A stretch of 64,000 bases of DNA from Algoriphagus antarcticus (GTDB lineage: Bacteria; Bacteroidota; Bacteroidia; Cytophagales; Cyclobacteriaceae): positions 62,001 through 126,000 of the forward strand of contig NZ_MSSW01000030.1 in assembly GCF_002150685.1 (NCBI RefSeq). The letters are read 5' to 3'. Positions within the stretch are counted from its first letter, which is position 1. Every line of letters begins with the position of its first letter. The position numbers and the translations under genes were made by a program. Shown in pieces: positions 24,729 to 33,620 of this stretch. The notes beneath the pieces were generated by a model that saw only the letters and a list, made by a program, of their open reading frames with translations, did no database searches and was not told the DNA's origin.

Positions 24729-25424
24729 ATGCAATCCCTAATGGATAATATTTCTTTCCAGATTATTGTAGCAAATGCTTCCCACAAGGAATATTCAATT
24801 CAGATCACTGATGAGATGGAAAATTCCGCCAAAGCTCGTGGCACAGGTATCGCCAAGCGTAGCCCAGCCTACGTGGAAATAAAAATGGAGGAAGGAAAGG
24901 CTGTGATCGCATTGACCTCAGACGGAAAATGGGCAGGATTCTGCTACATCGAGGCTTGGGGACATGGTAAATATGTGGCAAACTCTGGATTGATAGTTTC
25001 CCCTGAATACAGAAAATATGGTCTTGCACGCAAGATCAAGAATGAAGTATTCAAACTCAGCCGTCTCAAATATCCTGAGTCTACTATTTTCGGATTGACT
25101 ACGGGTGCAGCAGTAATGAAAATAAACTCAGAATTAGGTTATATCCCTGTATCCTATTCCGATTTGACCGATGACAATGAGTTCTGGAAAGGCTGCCAAA
25201 GCTGTGTCAATTACGAGATCTTAATGAGTAAAAACAGGCAAAACTGTCTTTGTACAGCGATGCTTTACGATCCTAACTCCAAAAGAAATCATACCCAAGA
25301 GTTGGCGCTTCGCGATGATTTCAAAAAAGATCTCAAATTATTTGATCGCTGGGTAAGATTAAAGAAATACGTGATGCTTAAATTGAACAAGTCTAAAGAC
25401 ACTATTTCAAGCATCTTTTTATAA
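24729..25424 (+). CDS. GNAT acyltransferase, probable first enzyme of arginine biosynthesis
   Basis: The 231-aa protein is a GNAT-fold acyltransferase, with acyl-CoA loop SGLIVSPEYRKYGLARKIK and a following helix (LTTGAAVMKINSELGYIPV). In Bacteroidota a GNAT gene of this type stands directly before argG and is taken to acylate glutamate in place of ArgA/ArgJ (inference from context). Whether it transfers acetyl or succinyl cannot be seen. The C-terminal third is Cys-rich (GCQSCVNYE, NCLCTAM) and basic. ATG 24729 is used; a second ATG at 24741 is possible. Confidence 0.75.
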   Translation: MQSLMDNISFQIIVANASHKEYSIQITDEMENSAKARGTGIAKRSPAYVEIKMEEGKAVIALTSDGKWAGFCYIEAWGHGKYVANSGLIVSPEYRKYGLARKIKNEVFKLSRLKYPESTIFGLTTGAAVMKINSELGYIPVSYSDLTDDNEFWKGCQSCVNYEILMSKNRQNCLCTAMLYDPNSKRNHTQELALRDDFKKDLKLFDRWVRLKKYVMLKLNKSKDTISSIFL

Positions 25425-25462
25425 ATCAATTCTTCCTATATGGAAGCAAAAATCCTATTACG

Positions 25463-25554
25463 ATGAAATCGAGCATAACGAAGAACGACTCACCATGGGT
25501 TGATTGTTTACTTTGCGAGATTCCATGTGACCATAGAAAGAAAATTATAAACAC
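25463..25554 (+). repeat. Leader repeat family, copy 2 (argG upstream unit 1)
   Basis: This 92-bp unit begins ATGAAATCGAGC and contains TGCGAGATTCCATGTGACC. Its middle differs from the two following units. It opens a 31-codon frame ending on the TGA that overlaps the next unit's ATG. Confidence 0.85.
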
Positions 25555-25736
25555 ATGAAATCGAGCATGTCCAAGCGGACACTCTGAAGGTTGATTATCA
25601 ACCCTGCGAGATTCCATGTGACCATAGAAAGAAAATTATAAACACATGAAATCGAGCATGTCCAAGCGGACACTCTGAAGGTTGATTATCAACCCTGCGA
25701 GATTCCATGTGACCATAGAAAGAAAATTACGAACAC
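25555..25736 (+). repeat. Leader repeat family, copies 3 and 4: tandem 91-bp units ending at the argG start
   Basis: Units 25555-25645 and 25646-25736 are identical apart from two bases near the end. Each begins ATGAAATCGAGC, and the next ATG after the second unit is the argG start at 25737, so the gene start is in register with the repeat. Each unit contains the hairpins GTCC-AAGC-GGAC and GGTTGA-TTA-TCAACC between flanks AATCGAGCA and TGCGAGATT. The flanks can pair with a tandem GA/GA mismatch. Confidence 0.92.
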
Positions 25737-26930
25737 ATGAAAAAAATAGTTTTAGCCTACAGTGGAGGCTTAGATACCACATTTTGTGCCTTGCATCTTT
25801 CCAAAGAACTTGGTTATGAAGTGCATGCAGTTTTGGTAAACACAGGTGGATTTTCCGAGGAAGAATTGACAGACGTGGAAGAAAGGGCAAAAGGTTTAGG
25901 GGTGGCTTCTTTTAAGATTCTTCATGTGATGGATACCTATTATAATGAGGTGATCAAGTATCTCGTTTTTGGGAATGTATTGAAAAACCAGACTTATCCC
26001 CTTTCTGTGTCTGCAGAGCGTATTCTTCAGGCCAAATCTCTTGCTGAATATGCCAAGTCAATTGGAGCAAAAGCAGTTGCTCACGGTTCTACCGGTGCTG
26101 GAAATGACCAGGTACGCTTTGATATGATTTTCCAGACCATCGTTCCAGACATCGAAATCATCACTCCTATCCGTGACCTAAAACTGAGTCGCGCCGAAGA
26201 AATAGATTATTTGAAAAAGCATGGCGTTTCGATGAACTTCGATAAAGCTGCTTATTCTATTAATAAAGGTGTCTGGGGAACTTCAGTAGGAGGAAAAGAG
26301 ACATTGACTTCTTCAGATTACCTTCCAGATAGCGCTTGGCCTACAAAAGCTACTGCGATCGAACCTTTGGAGGTTATACTCTCTTTTGTTCAAGGAGAAC
26401 TTAAAGGAGTAGATGGAAAAAAATATGATGATTCAGTGGAAGCTATCCAAGCGCTTCAGGCTATGGCCGCTCCATATGGCATCGGTCGTGATATTCACGT
26501 AGGTGATACGATTATTGGGATCAAAGGTCGCGTTGGATTTGAAGCTGCAGCACCATTGATCATAATCAAAGGTCATCAACTGCTGGAAAAGCATACACTT
26601 ACTAAATGGCAGCTATTCTGGAAAAATCAACTGGCGGAATTCTACGGGAATCACTTGCACGAAGGCCATTACTTGGATCCGGTGATGAGAAACTTGGAAG
26701 AATTCATGGCCAGCACACAAACTTATGTGACTGGTGATGTACGAGTATTGCTTCAGCCATATCGATTCACTTTATTAGGAATCACTTCTGAACATGATCT
26801 GATGTCCAGCAAGTTTGGTAGCTATGGCGAAATGAACAAAGGCTATACAGCTGATGATGTGAAAGGTTTTACCCGAATTTTGGGTAATCAGACTTCAATA
26901 TTCCATAAGGTAAACTCTGGCGATGACTAA
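25737..26930 (+). CDS. argG: Argininosuccinate synthase
   Basis: The 397-aa enzyme joins citrulline and aspartate using ATP. The N-terminal PP-loop AYSGGLDTTF is clear, as are HGSTGAGNDQVRFDM (citrulline/aspartate site) and GVWGTSVGG. The length fits the family. Start ATG 25737 follows the tandem leader repeats. The last codons overlap argC by 8 bp (ATGACTAA). It is part of the arginine locus and acts in the cytoplasm. Confidence 0.97.
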   Translation: MKKIVLAYSGGLDTTFCALHLSKELGYEVHAVLVNTGGFSEEELTDVEERAKGLGVASFKILHVMDTYYNEVIKYLVFGNVLKNQTYPLSVSAERILQAKSLAEYAKSIGAKAVAHGSTGAGNDQVRFDMIFQTIVPDIEIITPIRDLKLSRAEEIDYLKKHGVSMNFDKAAYSINKGVWGTSVGGKETLTSSDYLPDSAWPTKATAIEPLEVILSFVQGELKGVDGKKYDDSVEAIQALQAMAAPYGIGRDIHVGDTIIGIKGRVGFEAAAPLIIIKGHQLLEKHTLTKWQLFWKNQLAEFYGNHLHEGHYLDPVMRNLEEFMASTQTYVTGDVRVLLQPYRFTLLGITSEHDLMSSKFGSYGEMNKGYTADDVKGFTRILGNQTSIFHKVNSGDD

Positions 26931-27891
26931 AATCAAAACAGCGATTATAGGCGCGGCGGGATATACTGGAGGCGAATTACTTCGACTATTGGTTCATCAT
27001 CCTGCTTGCGAGCTAATCTACGTGCATAGCAATAGCCAGAAAGGCAAAAAAGTAAGCGAAGTCCATCCGGATTTGATTGGCGACTGTGACTTGATTTTCA
27101 CAGACCAAGTGCAAACAGAAGGAATAGATGCTGTTTTCATGGGCTTACCACACGGTCAGACAAAGGGTTTTCTGGAGCAAAATGTATTTTCTCCTGATAC
27201 AGTTATTATTGACTTGTCCACTGACTTCCGTGATGAATCCAATGGCTTTACCTACGGACTTCCTGAGGTGAATGCTGAGAAAATCAAGACTGCAAAAAAG
27301 ATCGCAAATCCAGGTTGCTTTGCTACAGGTATTCAATTGGCATTGCTACCAGCTATCGCAAAAAGCTGGGTAAAAGACACGATCCAAATCTCTGGTATCA
27401 CAGGAAGTACCGGGGCTGGAAAGAAACTTGGGGAAACTTCCCACTTTAGCTATAGATCTTCCAACACGTCTGTTTATAAGCTATTTACACATCAACATCT
27501 GAAGGAGATTAGTCAGACTTTTAAGCAAGTGAATTCCAGTTTTTCCTCTGAGATTCTATTTGTCCCTTACCGTGGCAACTTCCCTAGAGGAATCTGGATC
27601 ACGGCTTATTTTCCTTTCGAAGGAACTGAAGAGGAAGCAATAGCCGCCTACAAGGAATTCTACAGAGACGCTGCTTTTACGCATGTTTCCGATATAGATA
27701 TTGACATGAAACAAGCGGTAAATACAAATAAGTGCATCGTTCATGTGCAAAAAGAAGCCGGGCAATTGGTGATTTATTCTGCTATTGACAACCTGCTGAA
27801 AGGAGCTTCCGGACAGGCTGTTCAGAATTACAATTTGGCATTTGGACTTGAAGAGAGGATGGGCTTGAATCTAAAAAGTATAGGGTTCTAA
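26923..27891 (+). CDS. argC: N-acetyl(or succinyl)-gamma-glutamyl-phosphate reductase
   Basis: The 322-aa NADPH-dependent reductase has the nucleotide fold GAAGYTGGELLRLL and the active-site Cys in ANPGCFATGIQLALLPA. HFSYRSSNTSVYK and VPYRGNFPRGI are further conserved blocks. It reduces the acyl-glutamyl phosphate made by ArgB. It overlaps argG by 8 bp and is followed by a 156-bp gap before argD. Confidence 0.96.
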   Translation: MTKIKTAIIGAAGYTGGELLRLLVHHPACELIYVHSNSQKGKKVSEVHPDLIGDCDLIFTDQVQTEGIDAVFMGLPHGQTKGFLEQNVFSPDTVIIDLSTDFRDESNGFTYGLPEVNAEKIKTAKKIANPGCFATGIQLALLPAIAKSWVKDTIQISGITGSTGAGKKLGETSHFSYRSSNTSVYKLFTHQHLKEISQTFKQVNSSFSSEILFVPYRGNFPRGIWITAYFPFEGTEEEAIAAYKEFYRDAAFTHVSDIDIDMKQAVNTNKCIVHVQKEAGQLVIYSAIDNLLKGASGQAVQNYNLAFGLEERMGLNLKSIGF

Positions 27892-28047
27892 TTAGATATT
27901 AGACTTTAGATGCAAGATTCAAGATTATTTGGATGGTACTTCGAAATTAAATATTCGACGTTCATCATTCGATATTTAACACTTTGAAATTGATTTACGA
28001 AGTTCAGAATAACCACGTAAATCGTATTTCGTCATTCGTAATTCGAT
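27892..28047. repeat. ATTCG-rich short-word intergenic segment
   Basis: The gap between argC and argD is built of recurring ATTCG/TTCGT words (ATATTCGACG, CATTCGATATTTAA, CGTCATTCGTAATTCG). It includes a near-perfect inverted repeat of TTAAATAT/ATATTTAA. It interrupts an otherwise tight operon. I see no promoter or gene. Confidence 0.45.
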
Positions 28048-29193
28048 ATGAAATTATTTGATGTATATCCTCTGATCCCAGTGACCATCACAAAGGCTGA
28101 TGGTGCTAAACTTTGGGATGATCAGGGCAAAGAGTATATAGATTTATATGGCGGTCACGCCGTGATTTCCATTGGCCACACCCATCCGCACTACGTAAAG
28201 CGGATAAAAAATCAGTTGGATCAAATCGCTTTTTACTCAAATTCAGTTGAAATTCCCATTCAAAAAGAATATGCTGAAAAACTGGGTAAGCTTTCTGGCT
28301 ATCCTGACTACGAGCTTTTCCTTTGTAATTCGGGTGCAGAAGCCAATGAAAATGCAATCAAGCTTGCTTCCTTTGCAACTGGAAAATCTGGTTTAATTGC
28401 TTTTTCAGGTAGCTTTCACGGGAGAACTTCCGGTGCAGTAGCCTTGACAGATAACCCAAAAATCGTCGCTCCTTGTAATGCTCGTGAGGATTTTCACATT
28501 CTCCCTTGGGAGGATTTAAATACCGTAGAAGAAACCTTAAAGTCCAATGAAATCGCTGGAATCATCATCGAAGGTATTCAGGGAGTAAATGGAATTCAGG
28601 TTCCGAGTTCTGAATTTCTACTGGGATTAGCATCCCTTGCCGAGAAACATGGGGCAAAGTTAATATTGGATGAAGTTCAGTCAGGTTTTGGCCGTACTGG
28701 AAAATTCTTTGCTCACCAGCATACAGAAGGACTTTCCCCTGATATTATCAGCATGGCAAAAGGCATGGGCAACGGATTTCCAATTGGTGGAATCTTGATT
28801 TCCCCTGAATTCAAAGCCACATATGGATTGCTTGGAACTACTTTTGGAGGCAATCATCTCGCATGCGCAGCGGGTTTGGCGGTAGTGGAAGTTATTGAAA
28901 AAGAAAAACTTATGGACAAGGCCACAAAACTTGGCAATAAAATCCTGGAAGAATTAAAGCAAATGTCAGGAATCACTGCCATTAGAGGGAGAGGCTTGAT
29001 GATTGGTATTGATCTCGATCGGGAAGCAGGACCTGTGCGCTCAGAATTGGTGGAAAAATACCACATGTTCACCGGAAGCGCAGCAGGAAAGAATACGATA
29101 AGACTCCTCCCACCTTTAAATATCGAGTGGAATCAATTAAATTCGTTTATATCCGCATTAAAAGAAATCTTAAGTCAATCCCATTTCAGTTAA
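28048..29193 (+). CDS. argD: N-acyl-ornithine aminotransferase
   Basis: The 381-aa class III aminotransferase shows CNSGAEANENAIKLA, SFHGRT, LILDEVQSGFGRTG (PLP Asp) and SMAKGMGNGFPIGG with the Schiff-base Lys. It converts N-acyl-glutamate semialdehyde to N-acyl-ornithine with glutamate as donor. It ends 4 bp before the carbamoyltransferase gene. Which acyl group it prefers is not visible; context with argF' suggests N-succinyl or N-acetyl forms. Confidence 0.95.
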   Translation: MKLFDVYPLIPVTITKADGAKLWDDQGKEYIDLYGGHAVISIGHTHPHYVKRIKNQLDQIAFYSNSVEIPIQKEYAEKLGKLSGYPDYELFLCNSGAEANENAIKLASFATGKSGLIAFSGSFHGRTSGAVALTDNPKIVAPCNAREDFHILPWEDLNTVEETLKSNEIAGIIIEGIQGVNGIQVPSSEFLLGLASLAEKHGAKLILDEVQSGFGRTGKFFAHQHTEGLSPDIISMAKGMGNGFPIGGILISPEFKATYGLLGTTFGGNHLACAAGLAVVEVIEKEKLMDKATKLGNKILEELKQMSGITAIRGRGLMIGIDLDREAGPVRSELVEKYHMFTGSAAGKNTIRLLPPLNIEWNQLNSFISALKEILSQSHFS

Positions 29194-29197
29194 ACTA

Positions 29198-30169
29198 ATG
29201 GCCAATATTATCCAGCCACTTCAGCACTTTACAAAATTTGAATCCCTCGATTTAGGCAATGAACTGATCGAACAGGCGCTTATTTACAAAGAAAATCCAG
29301 CTCTCGACAAAGCAAAAGGTGCTGGAAAGCGCATAGGTTGTATTTTCTTAAATCCGTCACTGAGGACTAGGGTTTCTACTCAGCTAGCTGCGTTGAACTT
29401 AGGGATGGAGCCAATTGTGCTGAATATGGACAAGGAAGGCTGGGCACTGGAAATGCAAGATGGTGCAGTCATGAACCGAGGAACAGTGGAACACATCAAA
29501 GATGCCGCGGCAGTTCTTGGTTCTTATTTTGATATTCTTGCGATTCGTGCATTTCCTTCTTTGACAAATAAAGAGGAAGACACGAGTGACTTTGTTTTAT
29601 CTCAGTTTATAAAATACGCTGGAGTTCCAGTTTTAAGTTTGGAATCAGCCACTCGTCACCCCCTACAAAGTTTAGCAGATCAGATTACCATCCGTGAAAA
29701 CTGGTCTGGAAAAAAGAAACCAAAAATTGTCTTGACTTGGGGTCCACATATTAAGGCAATTCCACATGCAGTGGCTAATTCTTTTGCGGAATGGACACTC
29801 GGCTTGGATCATGATCTAACTATCACTCATCCTGAAGGCTATGAATTAGATGAAGCGTTCACCGAAGGTGCAACTATAGAAAATAATCAAAGTAAAGCAC
29901 TGGAAGACGCTGATTTTGTGTACGTTAAAAACTGGTCATCTTTCAATGATTATGGAAAGATAATTACCACTGATGCCTCATGGATGCTTACGGAAAACCA
30001 TTTTGAGCATGCTCAAAAAGCGAAAGTCATGCATTGCTTACCTGTGCGTAGAAATTTAGAATTGTCTGACGAAGTATTGGACGGAAAGCGCTCGTTAGTC
30101 CATGCGCAAGCAAAAAATAGAATTTTCGCTACTCAAGCAGTCATTAGTCACCTGCTCGGACAGTTATAA
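29198..30169 (+). CDS. argF': N-succinyl/N-acetyl-ornithine carbamoyltransferase (argF')
   Basis: The 323-aa enzyme carbamoylates an N-acylated ornithine rather than free ornithine. The carbamoyl-phosphate loop FLNPSLRTRVST, the block ATRHPLQSLAD and the C-terminal HCLPVRR are as in the AOTC/SOTC branch. At the position reported to set substrate choice (Pro90 in Bacteroides fragilis SOTC, Glu92 in Xanthomonas AOTC) this protein has Val, in MNRGTVEH. Also no Lys stands where AOTC has its modified Lys302 (AKNRIFATQ). That favours the succinyl substrate; it is inference from alignment by eye. Confidence 0.93.
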   Translation: MANIIQPLQHFTKFESLDLGNELIEQALIYKENPALDKAKGAGKRIGCIFLNPSLRTRVSTQLAALNLGMEPIVLNMDKEGWALEMQDGAVMNRGTVEHIKDAAAVLGSYFDILAIRAFPSLTNKEEDTSDFVLSQFIKYAGVPVLSLESATRHPLQSLADQITIRENWSGKKKPKIVLTWGPHIKAIPHAVANSFAEWTLGLDHDLTITHPEGYELDEAFTEGATIENNQSKALEDADFVYVKNWSSFNDYGKIITTDASWMLTENHFEHAQKAKVMHCLPVRRNLELSDEVLDGKRSLVHAQAKNRIFATQAVISHLLGQL

Positions 30170-30184
30170 AAGTAAACTTGATTT

Positions 30185-30294
30185 ATGAAATCGAGCACGA
30201 CGAAGTACGTAACACATAGGAATGATTATCAAACATGCGAGATTCTCCCTAATCAAGTTCGGGACAGGCCATGTGACCGCAAAAATATAATTAC
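30185..30294 (+). repeat. Leader repeat family, copy 5 (argB), with nested palindrome
   Basis: This 110-bp copy starts ATGAAATCGAGCACGACG and ends at the argB ATG. TGCGAGATTC is separated from CCATGTGACC by an extra segment holding the near-perfect palindrome TCCCTAATCAAGTTCGGGA (30246-30264). It opens a 36-codon frame whose TGA overlaps the argB ATG. Confidence 0.88.
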
Positions 30295-31095
30295 ATGAAA
30301 ATCAGCATTATCAAAATCGGCGGCAATGTCATCGATTTTCCTGAAAAATTAGATGAGTTTTTATCCCTTTTTGCCAAATTCCCCGGACATAAAATACTTG
30401 TTCATGGCGGCGGTATCATGGCGTCTCGATTTGGAGAATCTCTTGGAGTAATGCCAGAAATGGTGGACGGAAGGAGAATTACAGATCAAGAGACACTTGA
30501 CGTGGTAACGATGGTCTACGCAGGTTTGATCAATAAGAATATCGTAGCCAAACTCCAAGCTTTAAAAGTCAACGCGATAGGAATGTGTGGTGCTGATGGA
30601 AATATTATCCGCTCTATCAAGCGTCCGGTTAAAGGAATAGATTACGGATTTGTCGGTGATATACAGGAAGTTAATACTAAGCTGATTGATCATTTACTTT
30701 CAGGTGATTTGCTTCCAGTGGTGAATGCAATCACGCACGATGCCAAAGGTCAACTATTAAACACAAATGCAGATAGTATTGCCTCAGCCCTAGCCACCAG
30801 CCTTGCCAAAGAACATCAAGTCAATCTTTATTTCTGCTTCAATAAGAGTGGGGTTTTGATTGATGAAAAAAATGAAAACTCCATCATACCTCTCATCAAT
30901 GAAGATATATATGCGGAGCTTCGTAGGGAAAATGTCATTCATTCTGGCATGATCCCAAAATTGGATAATGCCTTCGAAGCTTTGGAAAAAGGCGTAAACC
31001 ACGTCTGGATCGGAAAAGCGGAAAATCTTTATTTGGCAGCAAAGGGTAAACTCTCAGGAACTACCATCGAGAGAAGTCGCTATGACCTCTACTAA
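30295..31095 (+). CDS. argB: N-acylglutamate kinase
   Basis: The 266-aa amino-acid kinase begins SIIKIGGNVID (phosphate-binding Lys and GG), then HGGGIMASRFGESLG, LLPVVNAITHDAKGQLLNTNAD and SGMIPKLDNAFEAL. It phosphorylates N-acetyl- or N-succinyl-glutamate. No N-terminal helix of the arginine-inhibited type is present, so feedback inhibition by arginine at this step looks unlikely (inference). It follows the leader repeat and precedes argE by 21 bp. Confidence 0.95.
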   Translation: MKISIIKIGGNVIDFPEKLDEFLSLFAKFPGHKILVHGGGIMASRFGESLGVMPEMVDGRRITDQETLDVVTMVYAGLINKNIVAKLQALKVNAIGMCGADGNIIRSIKRPVKGIDYGFVGDIQEVNTKLIDHLLSGDLLPVVNAITHDAKGQLLNTNADSIASALATSLAKEHQVNLYFCFNKSGVLIDEKNENSIIPLINEDIYAELRRENVIHSGMIPKLDNAFEALEKGVNHVWIGKAENLYLAAKGKLSGTTIERSRYDLY

Positions 31096-31116
31096 ATAAA
31101 AAATTTGAATAATACA

Positions 31117-32193
31117 ATGAGTTTATATGATGATGGTGTTCAGCTTCTTACTCAGTTAATAGAAATTCCGTCCTATTCCAGGGAAGAAAGTTCTACTGCT
31201 GAGGTTTTAGAAGAATTTTTCACTGCAAGGGAAATAGAAGTCCACAAATCGGGAAATAACATTTGGGCTTTCGCAGCTCCTTTTGACAAAAATAAGCCTA
31301 CCATCTGGCTGAATTCCCATCACGACACGGTAAAGCCAAATGATGGATATACCAAAGATCCATTTCAAGCAATCATTGAGGATGGAAAGCTATTTGGTCT
31401 CGGAAGCAATGATGCCGGAGGGCCATTGGTGAGTATGATGGCGGCTTTTGCACATTTTTATGACCAAGAGCTTCCCTTTAATTTGATCATGATCGCTTCA
31501 GCTGAAGAAGAGATTTCCGGTAAGAATGGAATTGCTGCAGTCATAGATCAACTTCCTCCTTGCGAACTGGCAATCGTCGGCGAACCCACCTTGATGGATA
31601 TGGCTATTGCGGAAAAAGGTCTGATGGTAATCAATGCCAAAGTCATTGGTAAAGCCGGTCATGCTGCCAGAGAGGAAGGAATCAATTCTATTTACCTTGC
31701 TTTGGATGATTTACAGAAAATCAGAGATTTTGAGTTCCAAAAAGTATCTCAATTCCTGGGCAAAACAAAAGTATCTGCAACCGTAATCCACTCAGGACAG
31801 CAGCACAATGTAGTCCCTGATCTTTGTGAGTTTGTATTGGATGTCAGAGTTACTGATGCCTATTCATTAGAAGAAGCATTGGAAGAATTGAAAAGCTCCC
31901 TGGACGCTGAACTGACACCACGTTCGATGAGACTCCAATCATCCCATGTGCCTGAAGGCCATTTGATTCTGAAAGTCGGCGAGCAACTTGGACTCAAAAC
32001 CTACGGAAGTCCTACCCTGTCGGATCAGGCGCTGATCCCCTACCCATCTGTAAAAATAGGCCCAGGCGACTCTGCAAGGTCACATTCTGCAGATGAATAT
32101 ATTTACTTGAACGAAATTCAGCAAGGGATAGAAGGCTATATCAAGATCCTTGAAACCTACGCTGAGATGCTAACTACAACTAATTTGAAATGA
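31117..32193 (+). CDS. argE: N-acyl-citrulline/ornithine deacylase, M20 family
   Basis: I start at ATG 31117 (MSLYDDGVQLLTQLIEIPSY); a TTG at 31105 is in frame but unneeded. The M20 zinc peptidase signature appears as SHHDTVKPND (metal His and Asp), LGSNDAGGPLVSMM, ASAEEEISG (catalytic Glu) and VGEPTLM. It removes the acyl group from N-acyl-citrulline, as expected when carbamoylation uses an acylated substrate. The stop overlaps argH by 4 bp. Confidence 0.92.
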   Translation: MSLYDDGVQLLTQLIEIPSYSREESSTAEVLEEFFTAREIEVHKSGNNIWAFAAPFDKNKPTIWLNSHHDTVKPNDGYTKDPFQAIIEDGKLFGLGSNDAGGPLVSMMAAFAHFYDQELPFNLIMIASAEEEISGKNGIAAVIDQLPPCELAIVGEPTLMDMAIAEKGLMVINAKVIGKAGHAAREEGINSIYLALDDLQKIRDFEFQKVSQFLGKTKVSATVIHSGQQHNVVPDLCEFVLDVRVTDAYSLEEALEELKSSLDAELTPRSMRLQSSHVPEGHLILKVGEQLGLKTYGSPTLSDQALIPYPSVKIGPGDSARSHSADEYIYLNEIQQGIEGYIKILETYAEMLTTTNLK

Positions 32194-33530
32194 AACTTTG
32201 GCAAAAAGAAACAGGAAGCAAAAAGGAAGTAGAATCGTTTACCATTGGTCGCGATCCTGAGTATGACATACTTTTGGCTCCATACGATGTGATGGGCTCA
32301 ATGGCTCATGCACATATGCTTTCCACTATTGGTCTTCTGAGTGCTGAAGAAAATGAAATTCTTCAGCGTGGATTAAAAGATATTTACTCAGAAATAGAAA
32401 AAGGTGAGTTTGCAATCGCTCCCGGTGTAGAAGATGTGCATTCTCAAGTGGAGTTTTTACTTACCGAGCGATTCGGAGATGTAGGCAAAAAGCTTCATAG
32501 TGGCAGAAGTCGGAATGATCAAGTTCTGGTGGATTTGAAGCTTTACTATAGAAATGCTATCAAAGATATCGTAGCAGAATCCACTGAGCTTTTTGAAATG
32601 CTTATTACGCTTTCAGAAAAGCACAAAAACGATCTGATGCCGGGTTATACTCACACTCAACTGGCTATGCCTTCTTCTTTTGGTCTTTGGTTCAGCTCCT
32701 TTGCCGAAGGACTGTCAGAAGATCTAGGTTTATTGAAAGCTGCCTATGACCTGGCCAATAAAAACCCGCTAGGTTCTGCTGCGGGATATGGTTCAAGTTT
32801 TCCATTGAACCGTACGATGACTACTGAGCTACTTGGTTTTGGTGACCTCCATCACAATGTGATCAATGCCCAAAACAGCCGTGGAAAAACAGAAAGGACG
32901 CTAGGATTTGCTATGGCTGGCATGGCAGGAACGCTGAATAGGTTAGCTTCGGACGTGTGTATTTTCATGAATCAGCATTTTGCATTTATCAGTTTCCCAG
33001 ATGATTTGACTACAGGAAGTAGCATTATGCCACATAAGAAGAATCCGGATGTTTTTGAACTAATCAGAGCCAAAACCAATCAAATTCAAGCAATTCCCCA
33101 TTCAGTTGCGCTGCTATTGACCAATACTACAACAGGTTATCACCGGGATTTACAGTTACTTAAAGAGGAAATTTTCCCAGGGATTGAAACCCTGAAAAGC
33201 TGCCTTCGTATGACAACCTTCATGTTAAACTCAATCAAAGTCAAAGAAAACATCCTGACAGATCCTTTTTATAAGCACCTTTTTTCTGTGGAAGTAGTCA
33301 ATGACTTGGTTCTGAAAGGAGTTCCTTTTAGGGATGCTTACAAACAAGTTGGGATGGATATAGAGTCAGATCGATTCAGTCCTGATCAAAGTAAGCTTAA
33401 TCACACACACGAAGGAAGTATCGGAAATTTGAACCTTGATTTGATCCAGGAAAAAATGAAAAATTCGGTTCATAATTTTAATTTTGAGTTCATCGATCAG
33501 ACCATTTTGAGGCTTTTAAATAAGAATTAA
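32190..33530 (+). CDS. argH: Argininosuccinate lyase
   Basis: The 446-aa fumarase-superfamily enzyme has KLHSGRSRNDQV, the TPGYTHTQ-type block (MPGYTHTQLAMPSS) and the signature GSSIMPHKKNPDVFELIR with catalytic Ser. It splits argininosuccinate into arginine and fumarate, ending the pathway. It is the last gene of the locus, with ATGA overlap to argE. No clear terminator is seen after it. Confidence 0.97.
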   Translation: MKLWQKETGSKKEVESFTIGRDPEYDILLAPYDVMGSMAHAHMLSTIGLLSAEENEILQRGLKDIYSEIEKGEFAIAPGVEDVHSQVEFLLTERFGDVGKKLHSGRSRNDQVLVDLKLYYRNAIKDIVAESTELFEMLITLSEKHKNDLMPGYTHTQLAMPSSFGLWFSSFAEGLSEDLGLLKAAYDLANKNPLGSAAGYGSSFPLNRTMTTELLGFGDLHHNVINAQNSRGKTERTLGFAMAGMAGTLNRLASDVCIFMNQHFAFISFPDDLTTGSSIMPHKKNPDVFELIRAKTNQIQAIPHSVALLLTNTTTGYHRDLQLLKEEIFPGIETLKSCLRMTTFMLNSIKVKENILTDPFYKHLFSVEVVNDLVLKGVPFRDAYKQVGMDIESDRFSPDQSKLNHTHEGSIGNLNLDLIQEKMKNSVHNFNFEFIDQTILRLLNKN

Positions 33531-33620
33531 ATTTTCTTATGAGTAATTTCAACCTTCACTGAATAGTTAATTTAGACCACAAAGTCTACCAATCTTATCA
33601 AGTAACTTGCAATCAAACTA

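Noticed and set aside
25426..25890. Minus-strand ORFs of 63 and 84 aa upstream of argG
   Set aside because: They read the leader repeat in reverse and differ only by repeat content; no independent coding signal.
30185..30294. 36-codon ORF in the argB leader as a conserved peptide
   Set aside because: The frame and peptide are not kept among the repeat copies, so the nucleotide sequence rather than a peptide appears conserved.
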